From contig NZ_JAUSUA010000004.1 in the NCBI RefSeq assembly GCF_030813245.1, positions 310,001 through 374,000 on the forward strand: 64,000 nucleotides of DNA, written 5' to 3'. The position numbers were made by a program, and so were the translations under genes. Position 1 is the stretch's first letter; each line of letters begins with the position of its first letter. The notes under the pieces are model-generated. The model was given only the letters and a program-made list of their open reading frames with translations. It searched no databases and was not told where the DNA came from. Of the stretch, positions 9,959 through 18,630 are shown in pieces. The DNA is from Alkalicoccobacillus murimartini (GTDB taxonomy: Bacteria > Bacillota > Bacilli > Bacillales > Bacillaceae_D).

Positions 9959-10205
9959 CTGACACAAAGCTGTTTTAGCTATCTAAAAACCCGAATCATT
10001 CTGCGGTTTAACTCGCAGAATGATTCGGGTTTTTGTCGTTTGAAATAAGAGAGTAACGCTACACTCCCACGGGCTAGCCTGTGAGCCTCCTTGTGCTACC
10101 GCACTGTAACTCCACCCTGGCCTTTACTCCCATAGAGAGCTAGATGCATATCCTACGCTAGTTTTATCTCATTTTAAAAATCAACTTTGTGATTATGTCC
10201 CAGTC
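9959..10205 (-). repeat. Dispersed intergenic element, copy A
   Basis: Read on the minus strand it starts with GACTGGGACATAA, touching the trmB stop codon. It contains CAGTGCGGTAGCACAAGGAG, shared with copy B, and ends in a perfect 17-bp hairpin ACCCGAATCATTCTGCG / CGCAGAATGATTCGGGT followed by T5. It shares order and sequence blocks with copy B (19574-19851) and the 3' hairpin with copy C (30187-30432). The hairpin probably also terminates trmB transcription. Confidence 0.75.
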
Positions 10206-10852
10206 TAATTTTTTGCTCTATACTTTGCTTCGCAGCGATAAATGCGCATTTGTTTTTTTGAGAATTTTTCTTCATATTCTGTCATGACATTTCCTTCAAA
10301 CTCACTCTCATGAAGGTTAAGACTAACATTGTTTATGACCATACCGTATAACGAAAAGCTGTGCAATGAATACTCAAATAGACCTTGGTTATCGGTTTTA
10401 AAGTGAATTTCACCTTCTGGCACCAGTAAACGCTCATATAAAGACAGAAATGATTTGTAAGTTAAGCGACGCTTTTCGTGTCGTGATTTTGGCCACGGAT
10501 CTGTGAAATTAATAAAAAACTGATCCACTTCACCAGGTTCAAAAAAGTCAGCTATGTCTGCAACATCCTCACTAAGCAGTTTTACATTGGTCAGACCTGC
10601 TTCTTCCACGCGTTCCATCGCCGTGTAAAGTACACTTTGATATTTCTCAACTCCAATGTACAATACATCAGGATGTTGAAGGCCCATTCCAGTTAAGAAC
10701 TGCCCCTTTCCAGTCCCTACCTCTACATGAATTTTCTTATAGTTACCAAAGTAATTTTTCCACTTTCCTGCTATGTCTTTAGGATCTTGTATCACAATAT
10801 GATCTCGTTTCTTTAATTCATCAGACGCCCAAGGTTTATGACGTAATCTCAT
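10205..10852 (-). CDS. trmB: tRNA (guanine(46)-N7)-methyltransferase TrmB
   Basis: 215 residues. It methylates G46 in the tRNA variable loop using SAM. The SAM-binding loop [11 protein letters not shown] is near residue 41-51, and the family signature [19 protein letters not shown] is present around residue 115-135. The ribosome site AGGAGG lies ten bases before ATG 10852. In B. subtilis (ytmQ) it lies in the same neighbourhood with ytzH and ytmP. The stop codon abuts dispersed element copy A. Confidence 0.96.
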   Translation of the reverse strand: MRLRHKPWASDELKKRDHIVIQDPKDIAGKWKNYFGNYKKIHVEVGTGKGQFLTGMGLQHPDVLYIGVEKYQSVLYTAMERVEEAGLTNVKLLSEDVADIADFFEPGEVDQFFINFTDPWPKSRHEKRRLTYKSFLSLYERLLVPEGEIHFKTDNQGLFEYSLHSFSLYGMVINNVSLNLHESEFEGNVMTEYEEKFSKKQMRIYRCEAKYRAKN

Positions 10853-10940
10853 GTTCGTTCTTCCTCCTGCTTGTCTATTTTTGTATAGTCCATATATTTT
10901 TGGTTACATTAAGAGCACCATTGTATAAAGGAGTCTCGAC

Positions 10941-11201
10941 ATGACCCTCTCTAATTCACACAAACTACAATTATTGTGCGACCTTCTCCAAAATCAATCC
11001 GATGAGCAATACATGACCGATGGTGAAGCCCATCAAATTGATCGTTTGCTTCAAGTTCTATCTAGAGACACTTCCTTAGATCCTACTTTATTACAAACAC
11101 TTCAGCGGATTCAAGAACAACATCAATTAGATAACAGACCTTTTTCAAATGATGTTTCTGGATGGGTAATGACTCTTTCATCCGATCAAACGACAGAATA
11201 A
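10941..11201 (+). CDS. ytzH: YtzH-like protein
   Basis: An 86-residue soluble, helical, glutamine-rich small protein. Sequence features (LSNSHKLQLLCDLLQNQ, then DGEAHQIDRLLQ) and position beside trmB and ytmP identify it as YtzH. No function is known to me. It starts at ATG 10941 with AAAGGAG upstream. Confidence 0.75.
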   Translation: MTLSNSHKLQLLCDLLQNQSDEQYMTDGEAHQIDRLLQVLSRDTSLDPTLLQTLQRIQEQHQLDNRPFSNDVSGWVMTLSSDQTTE

Positions 11202-11235
11202 CTGATCATTTCTCAGGAAATAACATTCATAACAA

Positions 11236-11265
11236 AAGCTCATCCGACTTTATGGATGAGCTTCT
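11236..11265. terminator. Terminator between ytzH and ytmP
   Basis: Stem GCTCATCC / GGATGAGC with an 8-base loop, A-rich on the left and T-rich on the right. It lies between convergent genes and may serve both. Confidence 0.7.
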
Positions 11266-11270
11266 CCTAT

Positions 11271-12083
11271 TTATAGAAGGGTGACCAAATACTCTCGAAA
11301 CTTCATTGCCTCTTCTGGCTGACCTCGTTCATAATGCCAGGTAATCAGAGTGATTGTCTGCGCAACCACATACCAATGCATGCGGTCACGAAGAGATTGG
11401 TCAAGCTCAATTCCATAATTATGTAACCATTCTGGCCAATCCTGTTCGGCAATATAGGAATACAATAATAATCCAATATCAAGAGCAGGATCTGCAACCA
11501 TTGCCCCATCCCAATCAATCAAATATAGGTTACGACTCGCATCATCAATCATCCAGTTGTTATGATTGATATCACAATGACAGACCACACTCGGAAAGTC
11601 CTTCACCTTATGAATATTGCTCTTCAGGTAATCCATTCCTAATTGAATTCGATCCGATCCGATATCAGCAAGTTCAGTCTGTATATGCAGGTTTTCAAGC
11701 ATCACTTCAGGAACAAGTGGTTCATTCCCAATTCGCTTAAACATATCAAGCAGTTCGCTTGATCCGTGGATAGTAGAGAGCAAATTTGCCACTTGGCTAT
11801 CTTTCATCTGATTGGCCTTAAGTTCTTGACCTTTAACCCATCTTTGAGCCGTAATGACATCGCCATTCTCTAAACGTTTTGTCCACAACAGCTTTGGAAC
11901 AATGCCCTCAGCTGAAAGTACCGCTAGAAAAGGTGATGAATTGCGTTTCAAAAAGACCTGCTGGTCACCGTACCGGGCTACATATGCTTCACCTGTTGCA
12001 CCTCCGGCTGGTTGAACCTCCCAGCCATCTCCTAAAAACATTTCCAACCCATTCACCTTCAATTTCCTCTTCTTTTCAAACAC
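11271..12083 (-). CDS. ytmP: Aminoglycoside-phosphotransferase/choline-kinase fold protein YtmP
   Basis: 270 residues with the small-molecule kinase fold. The nucleotide lysine is in VFLKRN, the catalytic loop is CHCDINHNNWM (HxDxxxxN near residues 166-173), and the metal-binding aspartate is in LIDWDGAMVADP. The substrate is unknown; relatives phosphorylate aminoglycosides, choline or sugars. The apparent start is GTG 12083 with only a weak ribosome site, so an internal ATG is possible. The neighbourhood with trmB is as in B. subtilis. Confidence 0.85.
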   Translation of the reverse strand: MFEKKRKLKVNGLEMFLGDGWEVQPAGGATGEAYVARYGDQQVFLKRNSSPFLAVLSAEGIVPKLLWTKRLENGDVITAQRWVKGQELKANQMKDSQVANLLSTIHGSSELLDMFKRIGNEPLVPEVMLENLHIQTELADIGSDRIQLGMDYLKSNIHKVKDFPSVVCHCDINHNNWMIDDASRNLYLIDWDGAMVADPALDIGLLLYSYIAEQDWPEWLHNYGIELDQSLRDRMHWYVVAQTITLITWHYERGQPEEAMKFREYLVTLL

Positions 12084-12197
12084 ATTGGTTTCATTATTAG
12101 TAGTATATCTTATTTAATCAAATGAACCAAGAACGTTATGGTAAAAACCCAACCAAAAATAAGCAGAGCTGCTCGCAAGACTGGCTCCGCTTATACA

Positions 12198-14333
12198 TCA
12201 TTGAAGACATACCATCGTGGACAGTGGAGAAACAGTTAGCTCTTCTCCACGCAGTGAATATAATGGTACCAAAGAAGCAGCTTTTTCGTCAACGCAAACT
12301 TGCCATATTCCTTGAACTTTACAAAAAAACGACCTATTATGCTCTGTTCCGTTGTGTGCAATGAGTATTTTTTGTATACCTTGATGACCAGATAACCCAT
12401 AATTTAGCTCATACAACAAGAAGTCCGATTCACAAATCAACCAATTTATTCTCTTATGGATCTCATGATACGTTGGCAATGAGAAAATTGAATATGCCTT
12501 CCTGATTTGAATGATTCCTTTGACATATTGCGCATAGTTATCATAAGCCGTTCGTCTATCCCAATCCAACCCATTGATCCAATCTGGGGTGCAGTAGCTG
12601 TTTTCCACACCTAATTTAGTGCGGCACCATTCCTGCCCTGCGTGTAGAAAAGGAATACCTTGCGATAGAAGAATCATGCTGGTAACTAAGATATGGCGTC
12701 TTTCTGTTCCTTCTGTGCCACTCTCAGCTTGTTGATGACTGAATTTGTCCCAAATGGTTAAATTATCGTGCGCTTCTGCATAGTGAATAGCTTGTGCGGG
12801 ATGATTGAACCGAGAAGGGTTACCACAAATCGCATCCTTCATCGCACTAGGGTCTGTTCCCGTCAGAGTGAATCCTCCTGACTGGTGGGAAAAGAGATGA
12901 CCTGTTAGCAGATCTCTGAAGCGGTCTTCAAAAAAAGAAACGTGAAGTAACTCATTTGCTTGTTCCGTTATGGCCAATTGATGGTCTGGATACGCGGTAT
13001 CCATTCTCCACCCCTCACCAAGTAATAAAATGTCCTTATTCATTTTATCGGTAAGATCAGAAATCTCTTTCATCGTTTCCAGATCGATGATGCCCATTAA
13101 ATCAAATCTAAGACCGTCAACGTTGAACGTGGTTAATAAATAAGTCACAGAGTCGACAATCATTTTTCGTACCATACTTCTCTCAGTTGCCAGATCATTT
13201 CCTACACCTGTTCCATTACTCATGTTTCCATTTGTTTTGTACCGAAAAAAATAGCCTGGAACTAATTGTTCAATCGCTGAATCCTCCCATATATACTGAT
13301 GATTGTACACAACATCTAGAATCACTCGAATGCCCTCGTTGTGAAATCCTTTTATCAGCTCATGAAGTTCTTCTACTCGCTTATATCCACTATAGGGATT
13401 CGTTGAATAACTTCCTTCAATACCGAAAAAGTGTGTTGTATCATACCCCCAATTGTATGTCTCCAAAGCATTGCTCTCATCAACAGTAGAGAATTCCTGG
13501 ACTGGCATTAGCTGTACATGAGTGATACCCAGTTCCTTCATGTAATCAAGTCCAGTAGTTAAGCCCTGCCTATTTCTTGTCCCTCGTTCTAAGAGTCCGC
13601 TAAACGTCCCTTTTTGAACAACTCCACTCGAAGCAGCACTCGTAAAGTCACGAATATGCACTTCATATATTACGGATTGCTCCTTTTTTAATGGTTTCAA
13701 TTTATGGGTGTCATCACCCTTTAAAATCAGTCTACCTATCATCGCTTTTTGCCCATTAATTGATAAGAATGCGGCATAAGGATCCACAATTCGTACAGGA
13801 TCAGTACCTGGGTTTGTCACAATATATTGATACCAAAACCCCTGCCAATCGCCATCAAGATGTGATCGCCACACACCAGAGGTTTCACGATCGAATGAGA
13901 TGATTGTGCCCTTTTCATCAAACCACTGTTTATAGATAATCAGCTCCACTTTAACGGCTGTTGGTGACCAAATGACAAACGTACTTTGCTTCTGTTTATA
14001 ACAAACACCTAAATCAGACCCAGAATAATAAAACAAATCATCAAATTCCTTAGTTCGAACCACCTCTTTAGGTAACACAGGGCAAAATTGTCCTGGCACC
14101 CCAGCCAAAGTCACCTGACCAAATGGATACGGTTCCTCTAAATATAACAATACTTCATTTGAACTATGCATCTGAACCTTTGACGGGAGTAACGTTCCAT
14201 TCACTAAAATTTGCACTGTTTTAAGCTCGCAGTCTGAAAGAGCTCTCCTACTTGTTAGCTTTACTAACCTCATACTAACCAAGGCTGCCTCCGTAAAAAG
14301 AGAATTGACAGTTAGGGTCTTCGTTTGCTTCAA
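12198..14333 (-). CDS. pulA: Type I pullulanase (GH13)
   Basis: A 711-residue alpha-1,6-debranching enzyme for pullulan, glycogen and starch. No signal peptide is present, so it acts inside the cell like AmyX of B. subtilis (similar length). An N-terminal beta-domain precedes the GH13 barrel. The type I signature YNWGYD is near residue 293, the nucleophile Asp is in VDGLRFDLMG near 411, the acid Glu is in LLGEGW near 440, and YAEAHDN replaces the more usual YVESHDN. The start is TTG 14333, supported by AAGGAG nine bases upstream. Confidence 0.92.
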   Translation of the reverse strand: MKQTKTLTVNSLFTEAALVSMRLVKLTSRRALSDCELKTVQILVNGTLLPSKVQMHSSNEVLLYLEEPYPFGQVTLAGVPGQFCPVLPKEVVRTKEFDDLFYYSGSDLGVCYKQKQSTFVIWSPTAVKVELIIYKQWFDEKGTIISFDRETSGVWRSHLDGDWQGFWYQYIVTNPGTDPVRIVDPYAAFLSINGQKAMIGRLILKGDDTHKLKPLKKEQSVIYEVHIRDFTSAASSGVVQKGTFSGLLERGTRNRQGLTTGLDYMKELGITHVQLMPVQEFSTVDESNALETYNWGYDTTHFFGIEGSYSTNPYSGYKRVEELHELIKGFHNEGIRVILDVVYNHQYIWEDSAIEQLVPGYFFRYKTNGNMSNGTGVGNDLATERSMVRKMIVDSVTYLLTTFNVDGLRFDLMGIIDLETMKEISDLTDKMNKDILLLGEGWRMDTAYPDHQLAITEQANELLHVSFFEDRFRDLLTGHLFSHQSGGFTLTGTDPSAMKDAICGNPSRFNHPAQAIHYAEAHDNLTIWDKFSHQQAESGTEGTERRHILVTSMILLSQGIPFLHAGQEWCRTKLGVENSYCTPDWINGLDWDRRTAYDNYAQYVKGIIQIRKAYSIFSLPTYHEIHKRINWLICESDFLLYELNYGLSGHQGIQKILIAHNGTEHNRSFFCKVQGIWQVCVDEKAASLVPLYSLRGEELTVSPLSTMVCLQ

Positions 14334-14524
14334 TAAGAAAAGCTCCTTCCCATATAAGTCGCAACGTTGTTTTTTTTTACATATAAATAAAGTTTAGAGG
14401 AATGGTAAGTACATTCTCGAACAGAAGAGATCGATTACGAGTTGTGCTCTAGCCTATGTTTATAGATAACCCATCATGCGCTTATTTTTCGTAAGGTTGC
14501 TACTCATTTAGTGGAGGGAAGATC

Positions 14525-15397
14525 ATGATACAATCTTTACCAAATAATAGAGGACGACTTTTGGTTGCTTGCAAAGATCAGCCAGGAATTGTTGCTACTA
14601 TATCAAGTTTTTTGCAAAAGCAAGGAGCAAATATCGTTCAATCGGATCAATATACAACCGATCCCGAGGGCGGCATGTTTTTTATGCGTGTTGAATTTGA
14701 TTGGTCAACAAAAGGTGATGACTTTAATCAAATTAGAGAGGATTTCCAAAGCATTGCTTCGGCATTTCAATTTGACTGGCGAATGGAAAGAGCCACTCGA
14801 AAGAAAAAAATGGTGATTTTTGTTTCAAAAGAAAATCACTGTCTTCTCGAATTATTGTGGAAGTGGAAAGCCGGTGAACTTCACGTGGATATCCCTTTGG
14901 TTATTAGTAATCATCCAGATCAGCAAGAGGAAGTTGAATCTTATGGTATTCCATTTGTTCATATTCCAGTTGAAAAGGGAAAGAAACAAGAAGCTGAGCA
15001 AAAAGCAATTCAACTTATTAAAGAACATGAGGCTGACTTTATTGTGTTAGCCCGTTACATGCAAATTCTTTCACCAAACTTTGTTCAATCTTTTCCCAAA
15101 AAGATTATTAACATCCACCATTCCTTTTTACCTGCTTTTATTGGAGCGAATCCTTATGCGAAAGCCTTTGAACGAGGTGTCAAATTAATTGGTGCCACCG
15201 CTCATTATGTGACAGACGATTTGGATGAAGGACCCATTATCGAGCAGGATATTATGCGAGTTAATCACCGATATTCAAGTGACGAGCTTCGAGTAGCAGG
15301 TCGAAATGTAGAGCGGATTGCCCTTGCACGTGCCGTGGTTTGGCATCACGAAGACCGTGTGATTATTCACGGAAACAAAACGGTTGTTTTTTCATAA
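14525..15397 (+). CDS. purU: Formyltetrahydrofolate deformylase PurU
   Basis: Hydrolyses 10-formyl-THF to formate and THF, balancing one-carbon pools and supplying formate for purine synthesis. 290 residues: an N-terminal ACT domain (residues 10-85, ACKDQPGIVATIS), then a formyltransferase domain related to PurN. Catalytic residues are visible as N196 and H198 in INIHHSFLPAF and D234 in DDLDEGPII. GTGGAGG stands just upstream of ATG. It is divergent from the pullulanase gene. Confidence 0.95.
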   Translation: MIQSLPNNRGRLLVACKDQPGIVATISSFLQKQGANIVQSDQYTTDPEGGMFFMRVEFDWSTKGDDFNQIREDFQSIASAFQFDWRMERATRKKKMVIFVSKENHCLLELLWKWKAGELHVDIPLVISNHPDQQEEVESYGIPFVHIPVEKGKKQEAEQKAIQLIKEHEADFIVLARYMQILSPNFVQSFPKKIINIHHSFLPAFIGANPYAKAFERGVKLIGATAHYVTDDLDEGPIIEQDIMRVNHRYSSDELRVAGRNVERIALARAVVWHHEDRVIIHGNKTVVFS

Positions 15398-15404
15398 GGT
15401 AAAC

Positions 15405-15442
15405 AAGAACAAGCTGACTCCAAATGGAGTCAGCTTGTTTTA
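15405..15442 (+). terminator. Terminator after purU
   Basis: Stem ACAAGCTGACTCC / GGAGTCAGCTTGT with a 4-base loop, followed by TTTATT. Because the stem has A-rich sequence on its left, it may also serve the converging HicB-like gene. Confidence 0.88.
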
Positions 15443-15760
15443 TTAAATAAACTTTTGAAGTTCTTCGTTAATATATTGTACGTCTAGATTAGACATCTCC
15501 GGGAGAATATGAATAAGCTGTGCCCCTTCACGTTGCACCGGGAGAGCTGACTCTCCATAGCGCCTTAACCATAAACTCAATGCCTCTTTCAATCCTTGTT
15601 TCGCTTCTTTAACGCTATCTCCAAAGCTCACGCATCCATCAATACCTTCCAGTTCAATCATGTATTCCTTTTTGCCAAACCAATTTGGAACTTGACGTAG
15701 GTACCAAGTGAATTCCTCAGGGCATACATGATCATACGGAAAATCGCTTTCCGTCCTCAT
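15443..15760 (-). CDS. HicB-like (UPF0150) protein, orphan
   Basis: 105 residues. The central part (YMIELEGIDGCVSFGDSVKEA then LKEALSLWL) has the pattern of the HicB antitoxin partial RNase H-like fold: two strands, the D-x-C-V-S-F-G-D turn and a helix. No HicA toxin frame is seen on either side and no C-terminal DNA-binding domain is evident. It may be a domesticated or solitary HicB-like protein rather than an active antitoxin. Its ATG at 15760 is preceded by GAGGAGAG. Confidence 0.6.
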   Translation of the reverse strand: MRTESDFPYDHVCPEEFTWYLRQVPNWFGKKEYMIELEGIDGCVSFGDSVKEAKQGLKEALSLWLRRYGESALPVQREGAQLIHILPEMSNLDVQYINEELQKFI

Positions 15761-15892
15761 TGTAACCTACTCTCCTCTCGATTTTTGCGTGGACAGTCTC
15801 TATCTCTCTCACGAACATTGCTTAATCAACTTTCTATTATACGGCTCATTGCCTACGCTTTCAATGGTATAGGCTAAAAAAAGCCTAATAAG

Positions 15893-16825
15893 CTATGCTT
15901 CTTCTTGTTCTAGGTGCTTTGGCTCACAAACATTTAACAAGTACTCTGCTGCCTTCACCTGATGATATTTAAGCGGTGTAGTTGATTGCGAGAGCTTATT
16001 TTTCCATGATTGGAATGTCCTTTTATCAACACAATCAAATTTTAAGCCACTTGTACGTTGATCAATAATTGCATCAGGAGCTACCACTAAACTGCGAATA
16101 GGCATATCAATTTCATGTTGATCTAAAACAGCCTTAACTACTCGTTCCATTCTCTCTAGTGATGGGAGAGGACTTAATCGTTTATGCCTTTCTTTATTCA
16201 CATATTCAATCCAATACCTTTCAGAGCTAGCTTCAAATACACTTAACGGATCACCCTTAAGAATGGTCATACAAACTAATTCAGTTGGGGTGATTAATAA
16301 AATGTCTAATTCAATCTCTGCTTTTTTCACGTACATAATCGGTTTATAGAAGATAAAGCAATTATCAGGGAGATCCAACGCCAGCCATTTAAGCCATGTG
16401 TTTTTGAAAAGCGAATTAGACTCTACTTGCTCTTCACTCTCCTCCAAGAAGACACCAGCCCATTCTAACTGCATCGTATACATCTCATCCTTGAATTGCT
16501 TTTTAACCCTTTGGAAAGCCTCGTGCTCTCTTTGTTTCTCATCTACTTCATTTTGCTCAGTGTTTGTCCATTTCCGAACATGAGTCACTGCTTTAGACCA
16601 CATGCCAGCTAGCGGTGAACTCTCCGTTAAATCTTCATATTCATGTCGGAGAGTCTCTGCAAATTCACGTTTCCAACTTTCATGTAAATAATGCCATCTT
16701 TCTTTTTTTAATCGTGTGAACTGACTAGGGTATCGTTGCAAATCTGTTTGATACCGGGATCGATATTCCATAATTCGTATAATATGAGCCACAGCTCCGC
16801 CTCCATTAGACTGCTTGCGACTCAT
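15893..16825 (-). CDS. ytlQ: NERD-domain-like protein YtlQ
   Basis: 310 residues, highly charged, no signal peptide. Its second half contains AEIELDILLITPTELVCMTIL, the nuclease-related-domain core with an acidic E-x-D pair, and YWIEYVN. The gene lies upstream of ytlP in the same arrangement as B. subtilis, which supports the name. Nuclease activity is not shown. The first 140 residues (SRYQTDLQRYPSQF, KKERWHYLHESWKREF) look helical. Confidence 0.7.
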   Translation of the reverse strand: MSRKQSNGGGAVAHIIRIMEYRSRYQTDLQRYPSQFTRLKKERWHYLHESWKREFAETLRHEYEDLTESSPLAGMWSKAVTHVRKWTNTEQNEVDEKQREHEAFQRVKKQFKDEMYTMQLEWAGVFLEESEEQVESNSLFKNTWLKWLALDLPDNCFIFYKPIMYVKKAEIELDILLITPTELVCMTILKGDPLSVFEASSERYWIEYVNKERHKRLSPLPSLERMERVVKAVLDQHEIDMPIRSLVVAPDAIIDQRTSGLKFDCVDKRTFQSWKNKLSQSTTPLKYHQVKAAEYLLNVCEPKHLEQEEA

Positions 16826-16909
16826 TATCTTCGCTAGCTTTCTTTTTATTTATTTTACCATAGTAAAACATTGGAGGAACTGAAACTTCTGTTTTTACAA
16901 AGCAAATAC

Positions 16910-17593
16910 TTAAAACCATAGAAAAATACTAATGGGTATGATTACCGAGACCATTAATGCGCATAGTGTCATAGCAACTGTACTGATTGCTCCTTCTAAT
17001 TCACTATATTCTAGTGCTTTTGCTGTACCAATCGCATGAGAAGCACTACCAACTCCTACTCCTCTGCCTACTACATGATGGATCCGAAAAAGCTTACAGC
17101 AATATGGGTATAAGACGGTTCCAGTAATACCGGCCACCGTTACTAAGATCGCTGTAAGTGACGTTTGCCCTCCAAAGGCTTCGGCCAAATCAAGGGCAAC
17201 AGCCGTTGTTACAGATTTAGGTAACAGGGAAACGATAATCTCTTCATTAAATCCAAATAAACTCGATAAAATCAACGTACTTATTACACCTACGATCGAA
17301 CCAACTGCCGTACCAACCAATAAAGGCAACGAATATTTTTTTAAGATAGGCAGCTGTTTGTAGAGCGGATAAGCCAAAGCAACCACTGCAATACCTATTA
17401 AGGATTCAAGCCAGCCAGCTCCATCTAGGTAATCATTATATTGAATATCCGCTACATACAAGACCATTAATAGGAGTACAGTACTTGTTACTAAAGGGAG
17501 TAAGAAAGGATAAGGGAATCGACTATATAACCACTTCCCACCTACATAACATAAAATGGTTAGGCCAGTCATGGCCAATATTGTGAAGATCAT
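16910..17593 (-). CDS. lrgB: LrgB/CidB-family membrane protein
   Basis: 227 residues with about six to seven hydrophobic segments and the LrgB family C-terminus (GRGVGVGSASHAIGTAKALE, residues 180-199). LrgAB and CidAB were first linked to murein hydrolase control and autolysis; the B. subtilis PftAB pair of this family moves pyruvate. The start overlaps the end of lrgA by four bases, so the two are translated together as an antiholin/transport pair. Confidence 0.88.
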   Translation of the reverse strand: MIFTILAMTGLTILCYVGGKWLYSRFPYPFLLPLVTSTVLLLMVLYVADIQYNDYLDGAGWLESLIGIAVVALAYPLYKQLPILKKYSLPLLVGTAVGSIVGVISTLILSSLFGFNEEIIVSLLPKSVTTAVALDLAEAFGGQTSLTAILVTVAGITGTVLYPYCCKLFRIHHVVGRGVGVGSASHAIGTAKALEYSELEGAISTVAMTLCALMVSVIIPISIFLWF

Positions 17594-17961
17594 GATGATT
17601 TCCTTTCTTGTTTCAATGCTAAATATTGACTAATTAATCCAGATAACACGATCACTAGCAACGTACTAAACATCGTCAGAAGAATCAGTGAAAGTCCTCT
17701 GCTTGTAAACAAGATAGGAAATGTCACGATACCTGCAATAATAGGAATAAACATTAAGGATAGATGCTTCAGTATCCATTCAGCACCTTGATCAACAAAT
17801 CGAACCGGTACCACTTGACTAGAGAGGCAGATAAATAAAAGAATCATACCAACCAAACTACCCGGAAGAGGAATGGATAGCCACGTTTGAAGGGCCATTC
17901 CAATACAATAAAATACACTTAATATGAGTAAATGAAGAATAATCCTACCTACGCTTTTCAT
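17590..17961 (-). CDS. lrgA: LrgA/CidA-family holin-like membrane protein
   Basis: 123 residues, four predicted membrane helices, with the family core LSIPLPGSLVGMILLFICL (residues 28-46) and FVDQGAEWILKHLSLMFIPI. It partners with lrgB (4-bp overlap) and itself overlaps the stop of thpR by four bases. The three genes are therefore one tightly coupled unit. No LytTR regulator is encoded nearby. Confidence 0.88.
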   Translation of the reverse strand: MKSVGRIILHLLILSVFYCIGMALQTWLSIPLPGSLVGMILLFICLSSQVVPVRFVDQGAEWILKHLSLMFIPIIAGIVTFPILFTSRGLSLILLTMFSTLLVIVLSGLISQYLALKQERKSS

Positions 17962-18512
17962 TTTTTATCACGTCCCAAAGGCATTGAAAGAACCGGCTTG
18001 TACTTTGGTTCATTGCGGAGCATAGTTTTAAATAAAACCAATTCAGATACGTTAAATGTTTTGTCCTTTAATGACACGTCTGAATGTTTAAATGAAGCCT
18101 GTTTGTTCCATTTTCGCGCAATCGTTATATGTGGATGATATGGCCTAGTATCTACTCTCAACCCACAATCTTTCACTATTTTGTGCACATCATGTTGAAG
18201 CTTTCTAAGCTCTTGGTTTTCTTCTAATCCCAGCCAATAAATCCTCGGTTGGTCCATACGTCCGAATGTTCCAGGGTCACTAATTGATAAGGTGAAAGAC
18301 GGGCATGTTATCACAAGGTTTTCAATCCTGTTAGCGAGCGTTTGCCTTTGTTCTTCTTGAATGGACCCTAAAAAAGCGAGAGTAAGATGATAATCCTCCA
18401 TGTGGACCCATTTCAAAAAATCCCCTTGGTCCCATTGCTTGTTCATTTGGTCGTGAATCTCTTGTTTTAACTGCTTAGGTAATGGTAATGCTATAAAAAA
18501 ATGAGCTTCCAA
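17958..18512 (-). CDS. thpR: RNA 2',3'-cyclic phosphodiesterase ThpR (2H family, YtlP)
   Basis: 184 residues of the 2H phosphoesterase (LigT) family, acting on 2',3'-cyclic ends and 2'-5' linkages of RNA. Both catalytic HxTx motifs are intact: H42-L-T-L in YHLTLAFLG and H128-I-T-I in PHITIAR. The start appears to be TTG 18512 with GAAGG upstream. It precedes lrgAB with a 4-bp overlap. It is divergent from cysteine synthase, as ytlP and ytkP are in B. subtilis. Confidence 0.92.
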   Translation of the reverse strand: MEAHFFIALPLPKQLKQEIHDQMNKQWDQGDFLKWVHMEDYHLTLAFLGSIQEEQRQTLANRIENLVITCPSFTLSISDPGTFGRMDQPRIYWLGLEENQELRKLQHDVHKIVKDCGLRVDTRPYHPHITIARKWNKQASFKHSDVSLKDKTFNVSELVLFKTMLRNEPKYKPVLSMPLGRDKK

Positions 18513-18561
18513 GCGTATTGCCTTCTTTCTTTTTTGTCATCAAATGAATCTCTAATCAAAT

Positions 18562-18589
18562 TTGTCATGGTTGTCGTTCATCTTATGAT
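18562..18589 (+). promoter_or_regulatory. Putative sigma-A promoter of cysK
   Basis: TTGTCA, 16 bp, TATGAT: five of six matches in each hexamer, ending 41 bp before the ATG. Confidence 0.6.
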
Positions 18590-18630
18590 AAACTAATGTC
18601 AGCTTTAGTTTCAAAAAAAGGAGTGTAAGC

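Noticed and set aside
15840-15892. TAGGCT-AAAAAA-AGCCTA hairpin as terminator of ytlQ
   Set aside because: The stem is only six base pairs and the T run lies within the loop, so it was not listed as a feature.
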